Under the pieces are notes generated by a model, which saw only the letters and a program-made list of their open reading frames with translations, ran no database searches and was not told the DNA's origin. This document shows positions 1 through 9,242 of a stretch of DNA of 64,000 nucleotides, in pieces (the first letter of the stretch is position 1; each line of letters starts with the position of its first letter). The stretch is taken from assembly GCA_946894095.1 (NCBI GenBank), contig OX335641.1:15084501-15148500 (forward strand), written 5' to 3'. This stretch comes from Incurvaria masculella (Eukaryota; Arthropoda; Insecta; Lepidoptera; Incurvariidae). Position numbers and translations under genes: made by a program.

Positions 1-48
1 CATCTAGTATTTTAATGAAATGCAAATTATATACGCACCTAGCTAAGC

Positions 49-177
49 ATGAAGATCTATTTGATCATCTTCAGTTTGGTTTGGTTGCACCAATGTAACG
101 GTGCTGTTGCGGCAGGTCTGGATTCAGTCACCGATAAATATTTCAACGAGACGGTCGAAAAGGAAGCCCGCTTCACG
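49..177 (+). CDS. Desaturase gene 1, exon 1 (signal-peptide-like N-terminus)
   Basis: ATG at 49 opens 43 codons ending at a good donor (acg|gtaaga) in phase 0. The first residues MKIYLIIFSLVWLHQCNG form a short positive end plus a hydrophobic core, like a cleavable secretion signal; then comes a polar stretch with an NET glycosylation sequon and acidic residues (VEKEA). This is odd for a desaturase, whose N-terminus normally lies in the cytosol. Only 48 bases precede it, so the promoter lies outside the window. It could instead belong to another transcript, because its link to exon 2 rests only on frame and position. Confidence 0.6.
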
Positions 178-3100
178 GTAAGACACTTGCACATAATATT
201 TTGTTTTATCAAATACATTAAGAGAAATGATTGATTACGTAATTTTTTTAGCTATTCTGCTAGGAACAAAGCTTATTAACTTCACGCAAACTTAAAAAAA
301 AATTAGGTACTTACTAAGTCAAATCAATGTTCAAACACGTCACATTTAGTGAACCGCATAGAGATCCTCCATACTATCCACACAAAGTGACGTGTTTGAT
401 CATACTTTGACGTTGATTTTGATTTTGTGTTCTTTCGTGCACTTGATTACCAAAAGTTTAAATAATTGGAAGGAAATGAAAAAAAAATATGGCTACCACA
501 GTTCTCAAGGATATATCGTCAAACAAGATGAATGTAACAGCAAGCGAATTCTGGGCAATTGTTACGTTGTTTTCGTATTATGTGTTATGATTATCAAAAT
601 GAGCTTACGAACGTCACCAATGCTTCATGAATAGTTATGCACTTATATCAATGTATTATATTGTCACTTGGGACATGTCCATAAAATGCTTGTGGGCAGA
701 TGAACCACAAAAATATGTTTAACCATGAACTTGAATAGGTGGCAGGTGCAGGGGTTTGGTCACTGATAAAGTTAAATCAACAGATCTACGGAGGTGGTCG
801 CTGCCATGGCGTCTTACCTCATGGGCCGGCTGAAGATGTGGGAGAAGCGAGTTGGTTTTGAAAATACGATCATCTGGAGCAACGTGTTCGGTATCACGCT
901 GCTCCACCTCGTCACGTTGCTCTGGACTCTGTACGTCCTGGCTGCCATGTTGGTCCCGAAGTGGCAAACCGTCGTATTCTGTGAGTTGGACCAATGTTTG
1001 TGGAATACAAACTCGCAGATCCTCAGGAAGGAGCTCTGATGACCTTTTCGATCGGTATTTATGTTTTTTTTTCTTGAAATCAATGAGTGCACTAAACATA
1101 GGTACACGCGCAGAAATTCAATAAACTTCAAGGAAAAAAGATTTCGGACTTTAACCAACTATACATATATTCTGTTTTTGTTTCTTGCGTTCTCTTTTCC
1201 CCTCTATTTTAAAATTTGAGAGTCTTAAGGCACGTATTTAGTTTTTAGGGTTCCGTACCCAAAGGGTGCCAACGGAACTCTATTACTAAGCCTCCGCTGT
1301 CCGTCCGTCCGACCGTCCGTCCGTTCCTCCGTCCGTCCGTCCGTCCGTTCCTCCGTCCGTCCGTCCGTCCGTCCGTCCGTCCGTCCGTCCGTCCGTCCGT
1401 CCGTCCGTCCGTCCGTCCGTCCGTCCGTCCGTCCGTCTGTCACAGGGCTGTATCTCATGAACCGTAATAGTTAGGCAGCTGAAATTTTCACAGAGTATGT
1501 ATTTATTTTGCCGCTATATCAACAAATAGAACTATTTATTTTGCCGCTATAACAAGAAATAATAAAAATTAAAGGGGGCTCCCATTAAAAAAGTTTTTTT
1601 TTTTTGTTAAGTCTTGTACGATGGTACGGAAACCTTCGTGCGCGAGTCTCAAGAGTTTTTTGGTGTATTATGTTTTGTTATTTTTGTACATTTCTGTTAT
1701 GCCACGAGCAATTTTCATTGCCGCTTTGACGATCATTTTTCAATGCGATGGTATCAACCAGCAGCCTTTATTGATGCACAGGAAGAAATGCAGTAAGACA
1801 GCTTGAATTATTTTTACGTGCCGGAACCTACAGATCACATTACATCCACACATGTACCTATCCGAAAATGTTGGTGCTAACTCATGCGGTCTCAACTACA
1901 GTTTTATAACCCATAGTGTTATCTACGTCTAATAACCAATTATGACTGGTAAACTGGAAAAACACGTAAAAAACTCCACTACGGATGCAAATGGCTCAAG
2001 GATATAGTTATTGATATGTGTGAACTGCACCATCTCTGGTTAGTGATTATTTTAAAACCAAAATATATCCGTCCTTATTTTTCGCATGAAAACGAAAGGA
2101 CATAGATCTATAATAACCATAACTATAATACTAACCAGAGAAATGTAATGTACTACATTAAATGTAATGTACTACTTGAAATGTGATGTAAAATTTACAT
2201 TAATCGATCATAATTCAGTGATCGTAATCGATCTTAAACACTTCTCAATACCAAACTCACTGTGAAAATCTTTAGAAAAAGTTATGTGAATTCACTCAAA
2301 TATTTATTACCATGCATTTGATATTCGACATTGTTTTGGAAATAATTAGGTGATTATTCATATATTGATATGTGTGAACTGCACCATCTCTGGTTAGTGA
2401 TTATTTTAAAACCAAAATATATCCGTCCTTATTTTTCGCATGAAAACGAAAGGATATAGATCTATAATAACCATAACTATAATACTAACCAGAGAAATGT
2501 AATGTACTACCCTGAAGTATGTATGATTGTTACCAATGGAATTCCGCAATTTTATGAAAAGTTAAAGCATTATATTGCAAAAAATAATAATCTGGAAGCG
2601 TCAATCAATTATTTCTTTGAAGGCGGCTTCGACTGCCTCGTCGGAATTTATTTTTTTTCTTGGAAGAAGTTATCCAAATTAAAAAAAAACAGTAAAAAGG
2701 TCTGGATGAAAAGTGAAAGATCGTGACAGAGTGTTTCTAATCGCAGATCGTCTCACTTTCATGAAGTTTTGTCCCGAAGGAGCAGTGGCCGAGCAATTTA
2801 GCAGTTTCGTTTGTTGAATAAGAAGCTGGTTAGCAAAACATATTATGTTACCTAAACTTAACTTAAGACATTTTATAATGAAAATATGTTTTTATCAAAA
2901 GTTGTCCAGTTTCACGATCACATCATTAAAACGTTCAACTTAACACTTTAAGGTGGCCCAACCCGGCCGGCCTAACTCATTTGCGGGCACAATACAAAAC
3001 CGTGCTGTTGCGCTCTGGGACCTTCTCTGTTTCAAAGAATAAGACAGGCTCTGTGATGAGGAAGATGCAACATGTCCACAAAAAAGACAATGTGCATAGT

Positions 3101-6100
3101 GTATGATTTGGTAAGATTTACGAAAATTGTAATTTCAAAACGACTTATAGCTAAAAGTAAACCACGACCGCTGTAGTAAAAAATCTAACAAAAACGAATA
3201 AGATTATAAATCTTGATTAAATAAGCTATGCCTGATGACTAATCTTTTTAAGATGTTTTTATTATATCATTGCGTAATCCACCTCCAAAGATATTGTATA
3301 AAACGCGCGAAAAATTCGAACTTTCGGACGTTATAACTTGGAAACCAAACACAATTTTACAATGGTAATGGTCATCAAACATCTAGTTCGATCAAATAAA
3401 GCTATTTTGAGCAAAATTTTGGTTCTCTGATAAGACTTGATTGGGCGTGATCTTCTTTCCCCTTTTGTATGGGGAGATGAGCGGGATGGCCCACCTTAAG
3501 CCTGTATTAAGTTACTTTGAAAACCGATGGTTTCAGTCGTTACTCTTGTCGGAGTGGGCAATCTGGGGGTGACTGCGGGTGCTCACCGCTACTACACGCA
3601 CCGCAGCTACAAGGCGACTCGGCCTCTGCAGGTCATTCTACTACTCTGCTTCTCCGTTGCGGGCCAGGTGGGTTTCTTGTGGGGTTGTCACAGACTGGGA
3701 GTGACCGCGGCTGCTCACCATAATACACCTACGGTCATGGTACGACACACAACACAGGAACTAAGTGCATGCCAGGACCATTCTTATATTGTAGGGTTGC
3801 ATTCAACCCGATGGAAATATCCACAGACTGATCTGTCGAAATATCGGACAATTATCATTGCTTCTTGAATAATTATCCAGGCGAAATTAACTCTGGTAAG
3901 TAACCTACAATTTTTGTTGGAAATCAAACTAGGCCTGCCTCAATGATTCGAAATGGTCACCCATCCAGAACCCAGCTGCGCCCAGAGTTGCCTCGATTTT
4001 AGAGCAGCAAGTCGTCGAGCAGAAGGCTAATAAAGTTCCGGTATGTAATTTAAGGCAGGAAACATCGTAATGTCTACTGGTTTCGTAAAAGTATATTTGG
4101 ATTCATCTTTATTGATGGCCAATATCCACGGGGATTCCTATTAGGGATACGTACTAGACTAGGAGGTCGCGACAAAAATGGTAACGATAACGTAAATGGC
4201 TGAAACTGGGTTCACAGCATAATTACCATCCCTCTGATGCTAAATGTGTCGGTCTGCCTGCACCAAGTGGTTGCGTTGCCTAGATAAGGCGCCTGAAAAA
4301 GTAGTTATTGTGACAAAAAGAATATGTGATAAGGTAAATGGCTGGAAATAACGAAGCATGAAAGTATCAGTAAATACTTGATTATTAATACCAACACTGA
4401 ATAAACGTCTGGTTGCATTTAGTAGTTATATGCGATCTAGGTTACAAATATAACTTTAGGTATATTTAAGTATTTAATCAATAAGCCGACTGGTTGTTGT
4501 TGTATAATTAATGAATATCAATATTTCCAGACAATTAGTATATTCATCAGCCGGTGCATAACAACATGTATTTTGTATAGCCAATCTAGCTAACGCGACC
4601 ACTTGGCGCAGGCATACCGACACATTTAGCATCAGAGGGTTGGTATCTAACACGTGAACCCAGATTCAGACATTTACATTATCGTGACCAAAAATGTCGT
4701 CACCTCCCGGAATATACTGTCAAGGTCGATATTAGCTGACAACATAAATAAAAACTAGGTATGCCAGGAGCCGCCCTCTATTAAACCACTTCAAAATCTT
4801 TAAGATAATAAAAGTGGAAAAACAGTCTTTTAGGATACAGATCGACACACTCGTCGCCGATTAGGATGTACGATACTTCGTATATGCATACAATTTATAC
4901 GACGGGCTACAATCAATGATTTCAATGACATATTTCGGGCCAGAATACGATACGCGATTGGGTCCGCGACCACCGCGTGCACCACAAGTACTCGGAGACG
5001 GTAGCAGATCCGCACAACGCGCGCCGCGGCTTCTGGTTCTCGCATATCGGCTGGCAGATGATGCACAAGAGGCCTGAGGTGCTGCAGAAGGGACGGCTCG
5101 TCGACCTCGGTGACATTGACAGCGACCCGCTCGTTAGGGTACATACCAGGTGAGACAGCCCTTGTTGAGAACAGTATAGGAGGCTTTTTTATGCAACCTG
5201 ACATGATTGCTAATACAGGTGGGATTAGCCAAAACCGCCAAATACCAGCTAAAACCAGCGGAGTTTCTTGCCAGTTCTTCTTCGCTGGGATTCCCAAACT
5301 GGCTAATGATAAAATATGACAAACCCGACTGCAGTGTACTGTCTTATGGATGATGAATAAAAAATAAACAATAAACAACTGCCGTTATGATATTAGCCCG
5401 ATACACCACATTCCCGAAGGAATTGGGTACCATGCACAGGACCTAACCTTTATGAGCACGGCTTCACTGAACTGGATGGAAAAAAACGGACAATCTTTCA
5501 TTGGCGCTTCAACCATAGTTTCATCCGATACGGTGGTACTTACCCGGGCGGGGAAGACCTATTAGGGGATGGGATATACAGTTTTACATGGGTTCCGAAC
5601 AATGGAACAGCTCGCATTCGTGACCAAATGCACTTATCCAACTCAGAGAGAGAAAGAAGGTGGTGCATGACCGGGGCGAGGATTTGAACTGCAGATTTGA
5701 ACCTCTAGCCCCTACAACACGAGCTTACAATAGATGTCATGTCAAAATCGATCTTTAACCACACTCGCCTCTCTTTCTACTTAGAAATCCTCAATACTTC
5801 ACTCAAGCGTCAGTACTTTACACTGGATCAAAACTGCTAAGTACACACTATTTTTGCAACATTCGAAATCCCATGGGCGTTGCGTCGTCAGGCGCTTTTA
5901 CCCTTGTTTTCACCACCTCCAGTTACCTAAAATACGATAAGTAATTTTTGTAATTGGGGGTGGTGGCGGGCGCTAGTCGAGTCTGGCGTACGCCATAATT
6001 TCGCGCTTTGAAACTTTATAATAATAAATAATAATAATAATAATAAAGCTATTTTATTCCTTAATTTATGTAAATACATGTTTGAAAATTAAAACTAGAA

Positions 6101-9100
6101 AAAACTGAACTAAAAATTAAGGACCCCTCTTCGGGTAAAGGCCTCCTCCATTGATTTTCATTCTCCTTTCTCTTTCGCTACATGTTTCGTCCCCCTTTTT
6201 TATTTTTATTTTAAGAATTCACACTCTATCTGATAAAACTACGTAGCTTTGTATATAATTTTTTTTGTTATTTTTTTTATTTCGTTATTAGGAATCCGAC
6301 GACGCCATGGTATTCTGGCGTTTTCCCTATGTGGTTTATATATGTGGTTTTTGTCGTCTAATATGTTATTTCCGTATATATATTGTATCGTATTTTATAT
6401 CTCCTAAAGTCTCTTTGTCTCATAATAAATTTTGTTTCAAAATGTGATTCTTTACAGTGAGAGCAGAGCGTTGTATGTGTAAATATATATTTGTTTGGTG
6501 GCTTGGAGGGTTGAGGTCGTTATCTCCTGCGGTAACCGGCCGTGGTGGGAAACAGGGAGGGGGTCGTTGCTGGCTGCTATTCTATATTATTGGTTGTCTC
6601 AGAGTATTCTATGTCCTTGGCTGGTATATAATGTTGCGTGAGATAAGTCTTGATATCAATTTTATTTTTCTTGAATGATTGTTTTTTGTTTTCTTCCTTG
6701 TTTATTCTTAACTTTGTTAATGCAGCTATTTCTGGGGACTCTGATAGGTTTCTTTTCTTGTTAATCGAATGTTGACTTTCGATATTGTTGCTTTTTTTCC
6801 AATTTGCCTTGCAGTATAATTATTTTAATTTTAAAATAGATTTGTTTCCCTTTTTTCTTTCTTCTTTTAGTTGCCCTTGGAGCTCCTTCCGCGTATTGAG
6901 TACTTCTGGTGGGAAATCTTCTTTGATATAGTACGTTTTTCCTTCCAGCAAGCCTTTACTTTTAAGGATTTCAATTTTTTTTCCCATTGTTGATAAAGTG
7001 ACAACAATAGGTCTGATCGTTTCGCTTTTCTTACCCAACCTGTATACCGATTCAAGGCTTGATTTCCCGCAATATTCTTGAATGTTTCGTTTATGTTGTT
7101 GTTGATTGATTTTGTGATTTCTTCCTTAATATCTTGTATATCTTGTTTTTGCTGTTTCATTTCATCTTGAATGGTTCTTAGAATAGTCGTAATTACCTCC
7201 ATGGTTCGTGTTTTCTTATTTTGTATGGCTTGTAGCGTAATTTTATTTCAATATAAAGAACGCATGCCCTCTTTTATCGAAGAGCTGAACTATAAGAGAT
7301 GTGCAGATAGTTGGTCAATATGTCGACAGGCAGTGCGCAACATTGTTTGGCTGGTTGGTGATAGATGTCGCACGCGTCCTTGCAAGGTGTAGCTATGTAG
7401 TATCTCATCTAGTTTTAATAAGCCAAGGTAGATGTCGCTAATTAGGATAGTTGGCAACGAATTGATTAAGTATGCAAATTTGTAGGTTATGTTACTAATT
7501 AGTTCATGAAATACACATTTTTTAGCACTGTTTTATAGTTTCACGCTTAATTTATATTCTGTTTTTAATTTTAGGGTCTTAAATCTGGTTTAATTCTTCA
7601 ATGGATGTTGTTGACATTGTAAGTTCCAAATTGCTCTCTTCGCTTTCCTTTACTTGCACTGTATTATATATTTTCATAAAGAGCGTTGATAGTTTTACGA
7701 TATTATTCACTTTTCAAATGATATTGCTTGCACTTTACAATTTTTAAACACTTCTATTTGCCAGCTCGCGGGAATAGATGTTGACAGGTACACAGCAGCG
7801 ACCTTTAGCAAACTTTATATTAACTGGTAAAGTAAGAATTATTGGTTGGTTATTTTACGTTTCTGCCTGCTTTTATTTATAGAAGTTTACATTTTTTCTT
7901 AAGTCGATGACACGAATTTTCCCGTGGAATGTTATTTTAATTGCAGTTAGTTATGTTGCATTTTAATTTTATCTGATCATGTGAGCCTGTTACGGTATGT
8001 CGTAGCACTTCTGGAATATTCTGGACTTTTCATGAATTTCACGGTTCCGATTAATAGGTTTAAATATACATTTATTTCGTTATTTCATCTTCCATACTTC
8101 TTAAAAGAAAATCAATGTTCCAATTCCTGATCTTTTTTGACTAAACTCCCAAAACTATGCGGAAATTTCATGCGATTCCGAAACATCTAATTGTTTATAT
8201 CCGAGCAGTAGAATGCACGATGCAAGAATAAAAAATACAAACAAACCATTTTTGAGCTGATCGTTATATTTGAAGTTTGACTTAGTAATTATATAATATT
8301 GTGTTTCAGATATTTCAATCAACTAAAACTCATGCTCTGCTTCGTTATACCGACACTGGTCCCCGTCTGGCTGTGGGGAGAGAGCTGGTGCCTCGCGCTG
8401 TGGTCCCAGCCCCTACTTCGCTACATTTGCTGCCTCAATTGCACCTTCATGGTGAATAGCGTCGCACACATATGGGGAACAAAACCTTACGACAAGTGAG
8501 TTAAAGCTGACGGAATATTTGACCATCCCGACACTGAAGACTGTTTAGCTATGAGGAGAGAGCTAGTGTCCATACTACTCTCTAATACTACATTACTTAC
8601 TAACGTACACTAAGATTGTTGTTTATTGTTTATTCATCATGCATAGACAGTAAAGTGCACTCGGACTTGTCCTATTCAATATTAGCCAGTTCAGCACAAC
8701 AAAACACACCGAAGATGAACTGGCAAGAAACTTCGCTGTTTTTTTTTGTTTGCTGCTGTTTTGTTTGACTCTGTGTTGATACAAATAAAAACAATTTTCA
8801 CTAACATCTTCTTAAACATAAATAAATTCCTTCTTTCTGTATATTCCAGGAATATAAATCCGGCCCAAAACAAAATCGTCTCCTTCTTGGCGTTGGGCGA
8901 GGGCTGGCACAACTACCACCACACGTTCCCGTGGGACTACCGCGCGGCGGAGTTCGGCAGCGGCATGAACGTCACCACGCTCTGGTTGAACACGTTCCGG
9001 CGGCTCGGCTGGGCGTACGACGTGAAGGAGGCGTCCAGCGAGCTGGTGCGCGCCGTCGCGGAGAAGCGCGGGGACGGCAGCCACCACCACTGCCCGGTGG

Positions 9101-9129
9101 ACGAGAACGGATTCGCTCAGGCGCATTGA
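49..9129 (+). CDS. Acyl-CoA desaturase gene 1, six exons (49-177, 794-980, 3537-3667, 4944-5149, 8310-8495, 8850-9129)
   Basis: Membrane fatty-acyl-CoA desaturase of the stearoyl-CoA desaturase family, which uses a di-iron centre, cytochrome b5 electrons and O2 to put a cis double bond in acyl-CoA at the ER membrane. The six exons join in frame to 372 residues, normal for the family. Visible by residue: signal-peptide-like start 1-22, membrane segment about 64-85, histidine box 1 HRYYTH (122-127), box 2 HRVHH (159-163), NSVAH (His271), box 3 HNYHH (300-304) followed by TFPWDYR. That is all nine iron-ligand histidines of the family. Box 1 HRYYTH is unusual (HRLWxH is common). The signature after the exon 5/6 junction is NPAQ. 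Every junction is GT-AG with matching phase and there is no internal stop. The substrate cannot be inferred. The join of exon 1 to exon 2 is the least certain part. Confidence 0.85.
784..980 (+). CDS. Desaturase gene 1, exon 2 (first membrane helices)
   Basis: Encodes MGRLKMWEKRVGF followed by a hydrophobic span and PKWQTVVF, the region just before histidine box 1. The donor after 980 (ttct|gtgagt) is in phase 1, matching exon 3. Two acceptors are possible. AG at 782-783 is shared with gene 3 (acag|a tctACGGA there versus ccag|c cttACGGA here) but puts exon 1 out of frame. AG at 792-793 gives a start at 794 that keeps the frame with exon 1. An ATG at 806 in good context (gccATGg) could also begin translation and give a 325-residue protein without exon 1. 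Confidence 0.8.
1236..1660 (+). repeat. Lepidopteran dispersed repeat with (CCGT)n microsatellite, copy 1
   Basis: Begins TTAGGGTTCCGTACCCAAAG, runs through an expanded CCGT tetranucleotide array (about 1300-1438), then text shared by all copies (CACAGGGCTGTATCTCATGA, TTTTGCCGCTATA) and ends near GTACGATGGTACGGAAAC. Other copies are at 18618, 25117, 44152 and 63815. No protein is encoded. It lies in intron 2 of desaturase gene 1. Confidence 0.85.
2034..2494. repeat. Tandem pair of a 107-bp MITE
   Basis: Two nearly identical 107-bp units, 2034-2140 and 2388-2494, each start CTCTGGTTAGT and end ACTAACCAGAG, perfect 11-bp inverted repeats. The shared sequence extends about 20 bases beyond each end (gaactgcaccat upstream, aaatgtaatgtactac downstream), so a larger segment was duplicated after the MITE inserted. 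Confidence 0.8.
2948..3499. mobile_element. 552-bp TTAA-flanked MITE, copy 1
   Basis: Flanked by TTAA, with inverted ends TTAAGGTGGCCCAACCCGG at left and the complement of CCCGGGATGG-like text (GCGGGATGGCCCACCTTAA) at right. A second copy lies inverted at 20015-20564. There is no transposase, so it is a non-autonomous DNA element. TTAA targeting is typical of the piggyBac superfamily, but the ends were not matched to a known family. Confidence 0.85.
3537..3667 (+). CDS. Desaturase gene 1, exon 3 (histidine box 1)
   Basis: Acceptor tttcag ends at 3536 and donor cag|gtgggt follows 3667. The exon is 131 nt and enters in phase 2-nt, completing the codon split at the end of exon 2. It encodes VGNLGVTAGAHRYYTHRSYK and then a hydrophobic stretch ending in SVAGQ. 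HRYYTH is the HX4H iron-binding box. The same exon in gene 3 is also 131 nt, with HRYYSH. A 552-bp MITE ends only 37 bases upstream. Confidence 0.9.
3669..3717 (+). pseudogene. Relic of a duplicated desaturase exon 3 fragment
   Basis: Directly after exon 3 of gene 1, the intron carries CTGGGAGTGACCGCGGCTGC-TCACC, which matches the box-1 coding text CTGGGGGTGACTGCGGGTGC-TCACC with three differences in 25 bases; weaker similarity extends upstream. It reads LGVTAAAH where the exon has LGVTAGAH, then stops matching where a SINE fragment starts. This looks like a decayed local duplication, not a working exon. Confidence 0.55.
3718..3780 (-). repeat. SINE fragment
   Basis: Text such as AATACACCTACGGTC and GCATGCCAGGACCATTCTTATA resembles the body of the reversed SINE copies at 30058 and 31261. 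Short and decayed. Confidence 0.4.
4161..4710. mobile_element. Foldback (long inverted repeat) element in intron 3 of gene 1
   Basis: The arms 4161-about 4285 and about 4590-4710 are reverse complements with few mismatches. Both contain, in opposite sense, AGGAGGTCGCGACAAAAATGG at the tip, CTGGGTTCA and CCCTCTGATGCTAAATGTGT inside. The spacer is about 300 bp with no gene. Non-autonomous foldback-type MITE. Confidence 0.75.
4944..5149 (+). CDS. Desaturase gene 1, exon 4 (histidine box 2)
   Basis: Acceptor ccag ends at 4943 and donor ccag|gtgaga follows 5149; 206 nt, phase 0 in and two spare bases out. It encodes IRDWVRDHRVHHKYSETVA, then DPHNARRGFWFSHIGW and KRPEVLQKGRLVDL. DHRVHHKYSET is the HX2HH box 2, and RGFWFSHIGW is a family hallmark. 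It differs from the nearly identical copies at 15276 and 46527 at several positions (T-V for T-A, N-A-R for D-A-S, H for R). Confidence 0.93.
5186..5745 (-). mobile_element. tRNA-derived SINE split by a LINE 3' end
   Basis: Reversed copy of the SINE described at 14683. Its 3' tail (ATGCAACCTGACATG) is at 5186-5205 and its body resumes at about 5376 with CGTTATGATATTAGCCC and runs to the tRNA-like head, where GATTTGAAC (5681-5689) is the reversed B box. The interruption (about 5206-5378) contains CAGCGGAGTTTCTTGCCAG, also found reversed at 8608-8745, and is probably a LINE 3' UTR. Confidence 0.65.
6018..6160 (-). mobile_element. LINE 3' end with A/T-rich tail
   Basis: Read on the - strand, 6121-6155 gives MEEAFTRRGV- or WRRPLPEEG-like text of the kind seen at the end of lepidopteran non-LTR polyproteins, followed by a short UTR and a (TTA)n-type tail at 6018-6050. 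It may be the 3' end of the element whose ORF1 is at 6560-7205, with ORF2 deleted. Confidence 0.45.
6560..7205 (-). pseudogene. LINE ORF1 relic (coiled coil plus basic tail), frameshifted
   Basis: The - strand from 7202 encodes IQDEMKQQKQDIQDIKEEI, a coiled-coil-like start, then KSINNNINETFKNI. Near 7035 the frame slips; the next frame continues RPIVVTLSTMGKKIEILK, then YYIKEDFPPEVLNTRKELQ, and a basic tail with KTYLTQHYIPAK reaches about 6565. KEDFPPEV..R.EL resembles the C-terminal domain of ORF1 proteins of insect LINEs. No ORF2 remains nearby. It lies in intron 4 of desaturase gene 1. Confidence 0.65.
8310..8495 (+). CDS. Desaturase gene 1, exon 5 (membrane pair and NSVAH motif)
   Basis: Acceptor tttcag ends at 8309 and donor acaa|gtgagt follows 8495; 186 nt. 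It encodes two hydrophobic spans around WLWGESWC and ends in VNSVAHIWGTKPYDK. The histidine of NSVAH is the ninth iron ligand known from the stearoyl-CoA desaturase structures. Same length and phase as the copies at 28606 and 48893. Confidence 0.93.
8608..8745 (-). repeat. LINE 3'-UTR fragment
   Basis: Reverse complement of the insertion at 5258-5378: both contain GTTTCTTGCCAGTTC, ACTGGCTAAT, and GATGAATAAAcAATAAACAA. Two copies on opposite strands in introns of the same gene show a dispersed repeat; the exact family is uncertain. Confidence 0.6.
8850..9129 (+). CDS. Desaturase gene 1, exon 6 (histidine box 3, stop)
   Basis: Acceptor ttccag ends at 8849 and the TGA stop ends at 9129; 280 nt. 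It begins NINPAQNKIVSF (signature NPAQ), then GEGWHNYHHTFPWDYRAAEF, the third histidine box with its typical follow-up, and ends GDGSHHHCPVDENGFAQAH. The middle is GC-rich and nearly identical in DNA to the last exons of genes 2 and 3. A polyadenylation signal lies 108 bases downstream. Confidence 0.95.
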
Positions 9130-9236
9130 TATAGAGAGAAATTTAGGCATTCATGTAGAATTTTCGGTAGAGGTGGCGCGGAGTCTCCACTTCCCCAACC
9201 ACTCCCGGTTGGTTCAGTGGTGCTTTTAATAGCTCC

Positions 9237-9242
9237 AATAAA
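9237..9242 (+). promoter_or_regulatory. Polyadenylation signal of desaturase gene 1
   Basis: Canonical AATAAA, the first after the stop codon at 9129. This gives a 3' UTR of roughly 130 bases. Confidence 0.6.

Noticed and set aside
392..634. 80-codon frame between exons 1 and 2 of gene 1
   Set aside because: No resemblance to desaturases, no matching splice sites, and no counterpart in gene 3.
1225..1458. 77-codon - strand frame of TDGR repeats
   Set aside because: Translation of the (CCGT)n microsatellite.
4830..5378. 182-codon open frame on the - strand
   Set aside because: It is antisense to desaturase exon 4; GC-rich coding DNA leaves the opposite frame open. The same antisense frame appears opposite the other two exon 4 copies.
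8812..9150. 112-codon - strand frame opposite exon 6 (also 29205-29492 and 50440-50649)
   Set aside because: Antisense shadow of the conserved histidine-box-3 exon.
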